Positions 34,971-45,285 of a stretch of 64,000 nt of DNA are shown piece by piece (the stretch's first letter is position 1; the number at the start of each line of letters is the position of its first letter). A model generated the notes under the pieces. The model was not told where the DNA came from and did no database searches. It saw nothing but the letters and a program-made list of their open reading frames with translations. The DNA comes from Macrostomum hystrix. Its lineage: Eukaryota; Platyhelminthes; Macrostomidae. Location: the NCBI GenBank assembly GCA_950097015.1, contig CATNEN010000038.1, forward strand, positions 12,131,001 to 12,195,000, written 5' to 3'. A program made the translations under genes and the position numbers.

Positions 34971-36735
34971 TTACAGCGACTGCAGCAATTCATTAGCCAG
35001 TGTACAGGTGGCCTTGGTTGGATCCGGTTCAACATGAAGCTGCTTAATAACGCCGTCTTCAACTAGCATGGCAAACCGCTTGGCCCTCAGGCCGCCGAGC
35101 ACGTGACTGAGATCTAGTGCCAAATCAGTGGCCTTCACAAAGATAGCCTGGGTATCGCTCAGCATTCGGACCTGAAAAAGGCAACACAACACTTTGATTT
35201 ATGGAGCTATTGTAAAATAGGTAAAAGGCAAAAGGTATAGAGCCACTTTTTCAGTCCATATAAAGCCACTTCTACAGTCCATATAGAGCCACTTCTACAG
35301 TCCATATAGAGCCACTTCTACAGTCCATACAAAGCCACTTCTACAGTCCATATAGAGCCACTTCTACAGTCCATATAGAGCCACTTCTACAGTCCATATA
35401 GAGCCACTTCTACAGTCCATATAGAGCCACTTCTACAGTCCATATAGAGCCACTTCTACAGTCCATATAGAGCCACTTCTACAGTCCATATAGAGCCACT
35501 TCTACAGTCCATATAGAGCCACTTCTACAGTCCATATAGAGCCACTTCTACAGTCCATATAGAGCCACTTCTACAGTCCATATAGAGCCACTTCTACAGT
35601 CCATACAAAGCCACTTCTACAGTCCATATAGAGCCACTTCTACAGTCCATATAGAGCCACTTCTACAGTCCATATAGAGCCACTTCTACAGTCCATATAG
35701 AGCCACTTCTACAGTCCATATAGAGCCACTTCTTCAGTCCATATAGAGCCACTTCTTCAGTCCATATAAAGCCACTTCTACAGTCCATATAGAGCCACTT
35801 CTTCAGTCCATATAAAGCCACTTCTTCAGTCCATATAGAGCCACTTCTACAGTCCATACAAAGCCACTTCTACAGTCCATATAGAGCCACTTCTTCAGTC
35901 CATATAAAGTCCATATAGAGCCACTTCTTCAGTTCATATAAAGTCCATATAGAGCCACTTCTTCAGTTCATATAAAGTCCATATAGAACCACTTCTACAG
36001 TCCATATAGAGCCAGTTCTACAGTCCATATAAAGCCACTTCTACAGTCCATATAGAGCCACTTCTTCAGTCCATATAAAGTCCATATAGAGCCACTTCTT
36101 CAGTTCATATAAAGTCCATATAGAGCCACTTCTTCAGTTCATATAAAGTCCATATAGAGCCACTTCTTCAGTTCATATAAAGTCCATATAGAGCCACTTC
36201 TTCAGTTCATATAAAGTCCATATAGAGCCACTTCTTCAGTTCATATAAAGTCCATATAGAGCCACTTCTTCAGTTCATATAAAGTCCATATAGAGCCACT
36301 TCTTCAGTTCATATAAAGTCCATATAGAGTCGGTTCTTACACATTGGCTGATGCACCCAGCCATAATCATTCGCTCACCTTTCCCCCAGCTCCGTTAGCG
36401 TCCGACCAGGCCTGCATAACAAACGGATCGTTAACAGACAGGCAGAACACCTGGTTGATGCCTTTAGCCTTCAGCTTGTCGTAGTCTTGCACATAGCTGG
36501 GCAGGTGGACCCGACTGCAGGTGGGTGTGAATGCGCCGGGCACGCCAAACAGAATGCAGCGATTCTTAGCAAACAAATCCTGCAGATTCACTTTCTTCAG
36601 CTCGGGGCCTTCGAACAGCTCAACAGCTGGCAGCTTGTCGCCGACCTTCAGCGACAGGGCGCGACTAAACAGCAGCGACTGCGGCGGCAGCTGATGGCGC
36701 CCAAGCAGGCCAATGCTGGACGAGAGGCGATGCAT
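34971..36735 (-). CDS. PRDX5: Peroxiredoxin-5, probably mitochondrial
   Basis: Thiol peroxidase reducing H2O2, alkyl hydroperoxides and peroxynitrite, recycled by thioredoxin. Exons 36735-36379 and 35171-34971, joined in phase 0 (K|V), give 185 aa. The peroxidatic cysteine is C73 in GVPGAFTPTCSRVHLP; the conserved third cysteine is in QVFCLSVND; the resolving cysteine C175 in KATCTLANELLQSL is kept, so the atypical 2-Cys mechanism should work. The first 28 residues (MHRLSSSIGLLGRHQLPPQS...) are basic, hydroxylated and free of acidic residues, as in a mitochondrial presequence. Alternative in-frame ATGs lie at 36753 and 36771. A 38-bp array starts within about 40 bp upstream of the ATG, and a 1.1-kb array fills the intron. 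Confidence 0.92.
35245..36325. repeat. 23-bp / 34-bp minisatellite in PRDX5 intron
   Basis: About 28 units of GAGCCACTTCTACAGTCCATATA (23 bp), then from about 35890 a 34-bp form, AGTTCATATAAAGTCCATAT plus AGAGCCACTTCTTC. The longer unit is a 23-mer with an internal partial duplication of the CATATA part, so the birth of a new repeat length is visible. Confidence 0.94.
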
Positions 36736-36774
36736 TTGCTGCAAATATGGCATTGGGAAATTCTGCGTCATGTC

Positions 36775-37200
36775 ACCCCACTCTGACATCTGCCCTGACA
36801 CCTGCACTGACACACCCACTCTGACATCTGCCCTGACACCTGTACTGACACACCCACTCTGACATCTGCCCTGACACCTGCACTGACACACCCACTCTGA
36901 CATCTGCCCTGACACCTGTACTGACACACCCACTCTGACATCTGCCCTGACACCTGCACTGACACACCCACTCTGACATCTGCCCTGACACCTGTACTGA
37001 CACACCCACTCTGACATCTGCCCTGACACCTGTACTGACACACCCACTCTGACATCTGCCCTGACACCTGCACTGACACACCCACTCTGACATCTGCCCT
37101 GACACCTGTACTGACACACCCACTCTGACATCTGCCCCGACACCTGCACTGACACACCCACTCTGACATCTGCCCCGACACCTGCACTGACACACCCAAT
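36775..37200. repeat. 38-bp minisatellite upstream of PRDX5 start
   Basis: About 11 units of CCCACTCTGACATCTGCCCT plus GACACCTGCACTGACACA, with GTACTGAC alternating with GCACTGAC. It occupies the expected promoter or 5' UTR position. Minus-strand ORFs fuse it in frame to the peroxiredoxin exon. Confidence 0.94.
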
Positions 37201-37395
37201 AGGACATCTTACCTCACATGATTTTATAGTAATTTTACTGTAATTGATTGAGCTGAATGGGCACTTTTTTAAAGAAATTTAAAATGTATTCGGAGTGCTA
37301 AACTCATTTGACACGTGGACAAAACTATCGGTTAAAATACTGACAGGAATGTTTTATAAGACACAGAAAATTCACAATAGAAAAATCTACAAAAG

Positions 37396-37824
37396 TTATA
37401 AATTTAACAAAATGTTAAAGCCAGGAAAATCGGCATTATTGAACAACTGCCCGTTGTAGAACTCAACGGAAACAATCCGACCTCCAAAATAACGACCGTT
37501 GATAGCTTCAAAAGCTCGAGCAGCCTCATCTGAATTGGCATACTGGATCAATACGGCGCAGTCACCTGAGCTGTCCTCTGCGATCAACAGTCGCAGAACA
37601 GTGCCAAATTTATTACATTCGCTTCTCACATCGTCGCGAAAATCAACGTCGGCCTCTTCAATCGAGGCCAGCATGTTTCGCAGAATCAACACCGAATTTG
37701 GCGGCGGCTGCGGCTGCGGCTGCAAGTTAAATTTAGGATTGAACAACTTAGAATCGTTGAATATCTCGACGATGTTGATGTTTTGAGAGTCTGGAAGTTG
37801 TCTCATCGGATAGAGCGGACACAT
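37396..37824 (-). CDS. Stand-alone UHM (U2AF-homology motif) protein, PUF60-like
   Basis: 142-aa intronless ORF. An N-terminal part with QPQPQPPP leads into one RRM-type UHM: VLILRNMLASIEEADVDFRD, then ECNKFGTVLRLL, INGRYFGGRIVSVEFYN and LFNNADFPGF. UHMs bind tryptophan-containing ULM peptides of splicing factors such as SF3B1; the R-x-F motif is present as R-Y-F. The sequence parallels the terminal UHM of the adjacent PUF60 gene on the same strand, so it looks like a tandem partial duplicate that lost RRM1 and RRM2. ATG at 37824 is the first in frame. It could act as a competitor or be a young pseudogene, but the frame is intact. Confidence 0.75.
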   Translation of the reverse strand: MCPLYPMRQLPDSQNINIVEIFNDSKLFNPKFNLQPQPQPPPNSVLILRNMLASIEEADVDFRDDVRSECNKFGTVLRLLIAEDSSGDCAVLIQYANSDEAARAFEAINGRYFGGRIVSVEFYNGQLFNNADFPGFNILLNL

Positions 37825-38867
37825 TTTAGTCGGTGTTTTGGATTCTCATGGCGATGCTGGGAAATTTTAGGAGACAGAAAAAAAAGAAAAATTTGGTCTT
37901 TGTAAACCCCCCTGTTGTTGTCTTTCTACTACTGAAAACGCCAAGCTTTCCTACCAACCCCGTCATTTTAAAGCATCCAAATCTGATTGGTTCAAAACTA
38001 TTTCTACCCCCAAATCGGGCGCGGATTGGCTGCGCCTATTTTTATGCTTGCTGTCTGTCACGTGCGCAGGCCACATGTAAATATATTTATGTTCCTGTAT
38101 TTCTGTACTGAACATGCCAAATCTCGTATGAAAAACAACTTGTAAGAAAAGCAAGCGAATTCTAACTACAATTACGACACAAGCATCAAGCATAGGACAG
38201 GTGCCATGTTTCAACTTTTATTGGATTATTATGACGATTTGTATTACTCTAGTTACTAAATAGTGAGTGCAATAAACAAACCATTTTGAAGAAAGGCATG
38301 GGACAAACTTATAATTTTGCAATCGTTTCTGTTACAAAGTTCCATTTAAGAAGCGTTGAAAATAATAATTAGTTTATTACTTTATTAGTACAATTGTTAA
38401 ATAGTAAGACAATAATAATAATGTAGGTATGGTCAGTATTAAACTCGGAAATGACGCTAGGTAACAAAATAAAAGAGTAGTCCTTTAGTTAGAAACGGCC
38501 TATTAGATTTCATATACTTGTAACCCATAGTTAAATTTGACGTTAAAAACTACTATTAGTAGAAAGCTACTTATAGTAGTATAATAAATTGAGAGAATAA
38601 TATATTATAGATTAATAGACAAGAGAAAACGCGACGCTTATAATTTTGCTCACAAAATAGGATAATGTAAAAAACACTAACAAAAGCATAAGTTACAAAA
38701 CACTGCGATTGCAAATTTTCCGAGATCATTCGGGAAGTATAGTGTCTGTTTTAAGAAATATTTAGACTTATCATTCGGTTCGAAAAACAATGTACAATAA
38801 AAAGTGTCTATGAATTTTGCTAGCCAAACTTTGCCTGCGGAATTTTCGCTAAGGGAAAAATAATAAG
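37825..38867. other. AT-rich spacer between UHM gene and PUF60
   Basis: No exon seen. Contains possible promoter of the 37.4-kb gene and 3' flank of PUF60. Confidence 0.4.
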
Positions 38868-38945
38868 TTGGACCAGTGGAGTCGGGAATCGAACCCCCGA
38901 CCTTTAAGACGTGAGTCCGACCACTAAGCTACAACCTGTGTAATC
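38868..38945 (-). repeat. tRNA-like sequence (family 2)
   Basis: Minus strand: TAGCTTAGTGG (A box), CGGACTCACGTCTTAAAGGT, and GGGGTTCGATTCCCGACTCC (B box and T arm). The T stem pairs, but the acceptor and anticodon stems do not, so it is a tRNA-derived relic or SINE head rather than a working tRNA. A related sequence lies at 63227-63300. Confidence 0.6.
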
Positions 38946-39070
38946 AACTCCTACACTTCCTAGCAAAAGTTCTGCAGGCAAAATTAGGTTTGCAAAAGTA
39001 CAACATTAAATTGAACAGTTGGTACAGACAGAGAGAGAGAGAAATGTTCTCAAGCTGCTCCGGCTAAGCC

Positions 39071-42000
39071 TCAGCCAGTATAGTTACCGTTCTCAAACAG
39101 CTGCTCATCGTAGAACTCAGCCGAGACACGACGGCCGCCGAAGAATCGACCGTCCAGACCTTCGATAGCCCGGCTAGCTTCGGACGATTCAGCGAATCGA
39201 ACAAAGACCACAACAGTACCGCCGTCAACCGGGGCGTACACAATCAGGCTGACAACCGTGCCAAACTTGGCGCACTCCTCCGTCACGTCCTCCTGGAACT
39301 GGTCGTCCAATTCTTCAGCGGAGCCGACCAGATTTCGAAGCGTCATCACCGGACTGGGCCGCATCAGGCGCTGCATCAGAACTTGGCGAGCCTCGGTGCC
39401 GCGAACTGTCGGCTCCGACTCCAGCATCTGCTCCGTGCCAATCTCCGGGTTGCTGTTATTGTGACTGTTACCATGACTACCGACAGCGGAGGCGGTGGCG
39501 GATGATGCGGATGCAAATTCTGAAGTTCATGAAGAATTGTTTTTAAAACAAAAAATTCGAACCTGATTTAAGAGGCGATGATGAATATCGATTTCTGCGA
39601 GTGATCAGGCGGGGGAGATGGGGGAGCGGCGAAGTTGTTGATGCTGGTTGCTATGGTTACTAAAAAATCTCACCAAAAGTCGCAGAGTACGAACCCGCAA
39701 CGAAGTCACATTCATTAGGGTGCAAAGTGAGAATGCGCTGCCTGACGATAAGAAAGTCAGAGCAGATGTACACACACACGACTGAGTTTGTACCTCAGCA
39801 CAGTACCTGTGTGTGCATGTGCTTTCAGGAGTTGATGAAATGGGCAGAATTGCCTCTAGCTGGCTGCGGGTCCACTGGCACCAGCTGATGCGCCAGTGAA
39901 CTGCTCAAAATTAACCAGAGCATTAAAACTAAAATAGTTTTGAATTGCTATGATATATCTACCTATACCAAAATAAGCTAAACTTAAAGTGGTCCAAAAA
40001 TCATGATTAGACAGAGGATTAGACAGTGAGAGGAGCGGAAGGGAGTTGTAGAAGTCTGAGGTCCACGTAGGATATCGGCTGCGGCTGCACGGCGCCGCGA
40101 TGAGGGCGTTGCTGATTGGCTGCGCGACCAATGCCGGAGGCCTTCTCTGATTGGCTAGCTTAAGCCAGCCAATAGTAAGCAAGCAAATAATTTTGCACAC
40201 GGTCGGAGCCGGGCCTCACACAGCTCAGCACTGCTCTACTCTTCAACTGCTAAAATTGGAAGTCGGTCAGGATGGAAAGAGAGGAGAAAGTGACAGTGCG
40301 TGAATAAAAAACTTTGTGAAACTAAATAGACCATAAACTATATTGATTCAAATCTTTCCTATCTGAAAAACGGCTTAACGAATTGCGGAAAATATTGTAG
40401 AAGGATAGAGTACGAGTGGAAGACAGGCGAGAAAGGGAGACAGGCAACGAATATGATGATGCGTGAATGAGGCTTCTAAAGCGCTTACATTTATAGGATA
40501 TTTGAAGACAATCCGACATGTATCGAAATATGTATTTGAGTATTATATATTGAAGGACGAAATAAGTAGGTTTTCTAATTAAATAACACTGGAAGCCGCT
40601 AGACACAAACAACCGCTTGTCTCTCGATCCCCTAATGTTTGTTTAAAACAACTGCATCGTTAGTCCCGCTAATTCAACAATTTGACAAACAATGAAACAA
40701 ACAAACTATTGTGTTGCTGGTTCTAGAATAAAACAATCATAGATGAACTCACGTTGATTTTGAGACTGATTCGGTTCAAGGTGCTGCGTTGCTGAGGCGG
40801 CAGTCACGGCAGCGGACGGCTTGCCTGGCTGGTTAGTCAGTGCAGCTGCTAGGCCTGGCATTAGACTGGTGGGATTGTTAATAGCCTTGCCGACACGAAT
40901 CAGCTGGCCGCCAAGATCGAAATTGTTCATACTGCCCATGGCGTCCAGGGCTGCTTGGGTCTGCGGGAAATTTTGTTTATCCTTTTATTAATTACACATA
41001 AATTATTAGACATGTTTTATTTATGCTTTATCTATGGAAAATGCGCCGTATTTATGGAAATATGTCGTAACTAGGGAAACGCGTTGTAACAAGGACATGT
41101 AAGTTGGGAAAAATTTGAACCAAGGATATATCAACCACTAGTAGTCACTTTGGGAAACCCAGGTAACTATTGAAAAACACCTGTCCCTTTAGGTAAACAA
41201 TTGTCACTAAAGGTATGCACATAATACTATAGATAAACACCTGTCACTATAGGAAAACACCTGTCACCATACAAAAAACACCCGTTACTATACAAAAAAC
41301 ACCTGTCACCATACAAAAAACACCTGTCACCATACAAAAAACACCTGTCACCATACAAAAAACACCTGTTACTATACAAAAACACCTATCACCATACAAA
41401 AAACACCTGTCACCATACAAAAAAACACCTGTCACCATACAAAAAAACACCTGTCACCATACAAAAAAACACCTGTCACCATACAAAAAACACCTGTCAC
41501 CATACAAAAAACACCTGTTACTATACAAAAACACCTGTCAATATAGGAAAACACGTGTTACTATACAAATAAACACCTGTTACTATACAAAAAACACCTG
41601 TCACCATAGGAGAACACCTGTCACACCTATAGGAAAACACCTGTCACTATAGGAAAACACCTGTCACTATAGGAAAACACATGTCACTATAGGACACCTG
41701 TCACCTGTCAATATAGGTAAACACCTGTCACTCAACATCAATCAAGCAATTAACATCAAGCTCAATAAACAGTCATACCGCAGGCCAACAGTCACACTAA
41801 ACGGCAGTTGCACTCACCGTCTCATACTGAATGTAGCCGTATCCCCTGTGCCTCTCCGGCCGCTTAGGATCAGGCACCAGAGCACAATACTTGACCGGTC
41901 CGAAAGCCTCAAATACGGAGCGCAGCTCAGTCTCAGTCAGGTCTAGGTGCACATTGCACACATACACCGTGGACTGCAGTCCAGCCTGTTGAACTAGATC

Positions 42001-43722
42001 TTCGACTAGCTGGGCTGGCTGCGGAACATTGCTTGGCCGGCTGACTCGCAGGGTCCGACCAGTCAGCACAACGCCATTCATGCAGTCGATAGCCAGGGTG
42101 GCAGCTTCGGGCAGATCGTATTCAACAAAGGCGAAGCCCTTGTGCCGCTGCTGCACAGGATCCCAGCCAATGTCCAGGCTGCGCATTGGGCCGAAGATGA
42201 CGAAGGCTCGCTTAAGGGCTTCCTCGTTGGCGTCCGAACCGATGCCGCCGACGTAGACTCGGCTAAGCAGCAGCTGAGCTTGAGCTCTGGTATTTGGGCA
42301 GGTAATGTGTTACGCATGGAGGTCGCTAAAGGGGGTCAATCAGTTTGACCTAGATTAGAGAAGGGGGTCAATCAGTTTGACCTAGATAAGAGAAGGGGGT
42401 CAATCAGTTTGACCTAGATAAGAGAAGGGGGTCAATCAGTTTGACCTAGATTAGAGAAGGGGTCAATCTGTTTGACCTAGATTAGAGACGGGGGTCAATC
42501 AGTTTGACCTAGATTAGAGAAGGTGGTCAATCAGTTTGACCTAGATAAGAGAAGGGGGTCAATCAGTTTGACCTAGATTAGAGAAGGGGTCAATCTGTTT
42601 GACCTAGATTAGAGAAGGTGGTCAATCTGTTTGACCTAGATTAGAGAAGGTGGTCAATCTGTTTGACCTAGATTAGAGACGGGGGTCAATCAGTTTGACC
42701 TAGATTAGAGAAGGTGGTCAATCTGTTTGACCTAGATTAGAGAAGGTGGTCAATCTGTTTGACCTAGATTAGAGAAGGGGGTCAATCAGTTTGACCTAGA
42801 TTAGAGAAGGTGGTCAATCTGTTTGACCTAGATTAGAGAAGGTGGTCAATCTGTTTGACCTAGATTAGAGACGGGGGTCAATCAGTTTGACCTAGATTAG
42901 AGAAGGGGGTCAATCTGTTTGACCTAGATTAGAGACGGGGGTCAATCAGTTTGACCTAGATTAGAGAAGGGGGTCAATCAGTTTGACCTAGATTAGAGAA
43001 GGTGGTCAATCTGTTTGACCTAGATTAGAGAAGGTGGTCAATCTGTTTGACCTAGATTAGAGAAGGGGGTCAATCAGTTTGACCTAGATTAGAGACGGGG
43101 GTCAATCTGTTTGACCTAGATTAGAGAAGGGGGTCAATCAGTTTGACCTAGATTAGAGAAGGTGGTCAATCTGTTTGACCTAGATTAGAGAAGGTGGTCA
43201 ATCTGTTTGACCTAGATTAGAGAAGGTGGTCAATCAGTTTGACCTAGATTAGAGAAGGTGGTCAATCTGTTTGACCTAGATTAGAGAAGGTGGTCAATCT
43301 GTTTGACCTAGATTAGAGACGGGGGTCAATCAGCTTAACCTACATCAGAGAAGGAGGCTATACGGCTAACCTAGATGAGAAAATAAGTACAAAGTTAAAT
43401 ATTATATTTATATAGAACTAAAAAACGCTTCTAACCTTCTCATATTAAGCATCTGCTGGTCGTGACTGTGCAGCGATTGCTTCTTCAGCGCCCGCTGAAT
43501 ACTGAGCTCCAGTGCGAATCGTTTCGCAGACTCCAGCCTCACAGCTTCATCGCCAGTTGGTCTTTGCACAATGCTGCACGGCCTGTGTCGCCTGACGCAG
43601 CCAGAGCCGCGGCACATCAGGGTCTTCTGCTCCCACTGGTGATGCATGGGATTGGATGATTGCGGCAGGCCATTGCTAGTAAGCAGACTGTCTATGGCCG
43701 ACCTGGCTGGCCGATCGGCCAT
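39071..43722 (-). CDS. PUF60: PUF60 / half-pint poly(U)-binding splicing factor
   Basis: Nuclear splicing factor that aids U2 snRNP recruitment at 3' splice sites. Four exons with matching phases: 43722-43436, 42286-41818, 40960-40753 and 39519-39071, encoding 470 aa. The N-terminal helix SAKRFALELSIQRALKKQSL precedes RRM1 (residues about 104-180; RVYVGG, KGFAFVEY) and RRM2 (about 202-288; TVYVCN, RGYGYIQY, then FDLGGQLIRVGKAI). An alanine/glutamine linker, shorter than in human PUF60 (559 aa), leads to the UHM (about 379-470; VMTLRNLV, EECAKFGTV, GRFFGG with R-x-F at 446-448). Introns 1 and 2 hold minisatellites and intron 3 holds a SINE. Start chosen at the first ATG in the N-terminal exon; an upstream exon cannot be excluded. 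Confidence 0.94.
39722..39895 (+). mobile_element. SINE family 1, copy F (in PUF60 intron)
   Basis: CTGCCTGACGATAAGAAAGT, then GCAGATGTACACACAC and GAAATGGGCAGAATTGCCTC, matches the body and tail of copy C. The head is missing. Antisense to PUF60, about 200 bp upstream of exon 4 in the gene's direction. Confidence 0.7.
41210..41735. repeat. 20-21-bp repeat in PUF60 intron
   Basis: About 25 units of CACCTGTCACCATACAAAAAA with length variation in the A-run and an ACTATAGG variant at both ends. Confidence 0.92.
42345..43335. repeat. 32-bp minisatellite in PUF60 intron 1
   Basis: About 31 units of GGGGGTCAATCAGTTTGACC plus TAGATTAGAGAA; CAATCTG/CAATCAG and GACGG/GAAGG variants alternate in blocks. 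The inner TCAA(N)5TTGA is a short palindrome repeated in each unit. Confidence 0.94.
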
Positions 43723-44159
43723 TACGCAAACTTTGTAATCCAGGGCTTGCTGTGGAATTTAATTAGCTTACAGAGTAATTCGATAATTTCTTATGTTTTT
43801 TCACATAAGAGGAAAGGGATAGTATGTCTATTGTGCATATAATGTGTACATTCTACTGCTATAATGATGGGCGGCGGAGGCTTGCGGCACTGGGGGCACG
43901 CGTCCTCCCCCCAGCATTAAGCTATTTTAGAAGTCCAAACAAGCATTGTGTTGCTAAACAAATGATTATCAGATTGAATGAAATAGGAGTTTAAGTTTGG
44001 TTTCGGCGCATTAAGCATTTGATTCTAATTTGTCATTTACATATACGGCCTTGATGGCTAATGATAGAGATTGCATTGGCCCCTCCTATAGCCTTCACTC
44101 CGATCTTCCCTGGCTCTGTGCCCCAGACTCCAAAACAGTGATCCACCCCAATGGTGACT
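43723..44159. other. 5' flank of PUF60, no other gene seen
   Basis: Probable promoter side of PUF60. A GC-rich patch at 43866-43915 in AT-rich DNA has no recognisable function. Confidence 0.35.
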
Positions 44160-44540
44160 AACCGACCCCTACCCCAACCCAGTGTAAATTGATAAAAAAC
44201 CAAACGACCCCACCCCAACCCAGTGTACATTGATAAAAAACCCAACCGACCCCACCCCAATCCAGTGTACATTGATTAAAAAAACCTAACCGACCCCACC
44301 CCAACCCAGTGTACATTGACAAAAAACCCATACGACCCCACCCCAACCCAGTGTACATTGATAAAAAAACCCAACCGACCTCACCCCAATCCAGTGTACA
44401 TTGATTAAAAAAACCTAACCGACCCCACCCCAACCCAGTGTACATTGATAAAAAACCCATACGACCCCACCCCAACCCAGTGTACATTGATAAAAAAACC
44501 CAACCGACCCCACCCCAACCCAGTGTACATAGATAAAAAC
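44160..44540. repeat. 42-44-bp tandem repeat
   Basis: About nine units of ACCCCAACCCAGTGTACATT plus GATAAAAAACCCAACCGACCCC. Length varies with the A-run and GATTAAA variant. Confidence 0.92.
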
Positions 44541-44789
44541 CCTTGCCCGGTCTTGCTCTTTTTTCGTAGTATAGTGGTAGTTGGGGAGGACACTGGCATT
44601 GAATTTATTAACATTATGTACCCATGACACTGGGGTAGGCAGTAATGGACAGAGATGGGAATGTGTGAGGACTGTGCAGTAAATATAAGTTCAATGCCTG
44701 TTGCTTCTTGCCAGTTTTTCCCAAATTCTAACTTTGCTATGTTTGCATCGCCATAGCTGCACATTTACTTCGACATTACTGCCAGCCAG

Positions 44790-45285
44790 CCTTAAACTCA
44801 GCTTCTGATACCAACACTCTACAAACATTCCTACAACATCCTAAATGTCTAAGTTTTTTAATCAAGACATTGAAAATAAGCTTTTGCAAATGGGCAAGCA
44901 GGTTTTGTGAGACCTGGTTAAGCAAGTAAAGGATGCAAAATACTTCACTATTCTGGCTGATCAAACCACTGACTTGTAAAGGAATCCAGAAACTGTGCAT
45001 TGCATTGCGTTGGGTTGATCCCCAGTTAAACATATCAGAAGGCTTCATTGGCTTCTATGAAGTATCTGATGCCACTGCTAGTGGAATTACTCAGCTTAAT
45101 GCTAGATGCAGTTTTAGGACTAATGCTAGGCAGCAGCTGCATTCATAGACCAGGGTATGATGGATGTTCAACCATGGCTGCTTAATTAGTATAATGGCCA
45201 GAAGAATTCAAGAAATTGAGCCTATGGTCATTGTTGTTCAATTTATGGCTTATTCAATTAATTTGGAAACAAGAACTATATGGCT
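44790..45285 (+). pseudogene. Decayed hAT/ZMYM-type transposase (DUF4371-like)
   Basis: Broken coding similarity in the plus direction: KDAKYFTILADQTTD, a stop, then IALRWVDPQLNISEGFIGFY, GYDGCSTMAA and a degenerate M-A-Y-S-I-N-L version of the HxLNL motif. Several in-frame stops and frame changes occur. These are the central landmarks of hAT-related transposases or the domesticated ZMYM/DUF4371 family. N- and C-terminal parts are gone and no terminal inverted repeats were found. Confidence 0.65.

Noticed and set aside
38868-38945. Functional tRNA gene
   Set aside because: A and B boxes are present but acceptor and anticodon stems do not pair; kept only as a tRNA-like relic.
43866-43915. GC-rich patch as a MITE end
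   Set aside because: No inverted partner or duplication found nearby.
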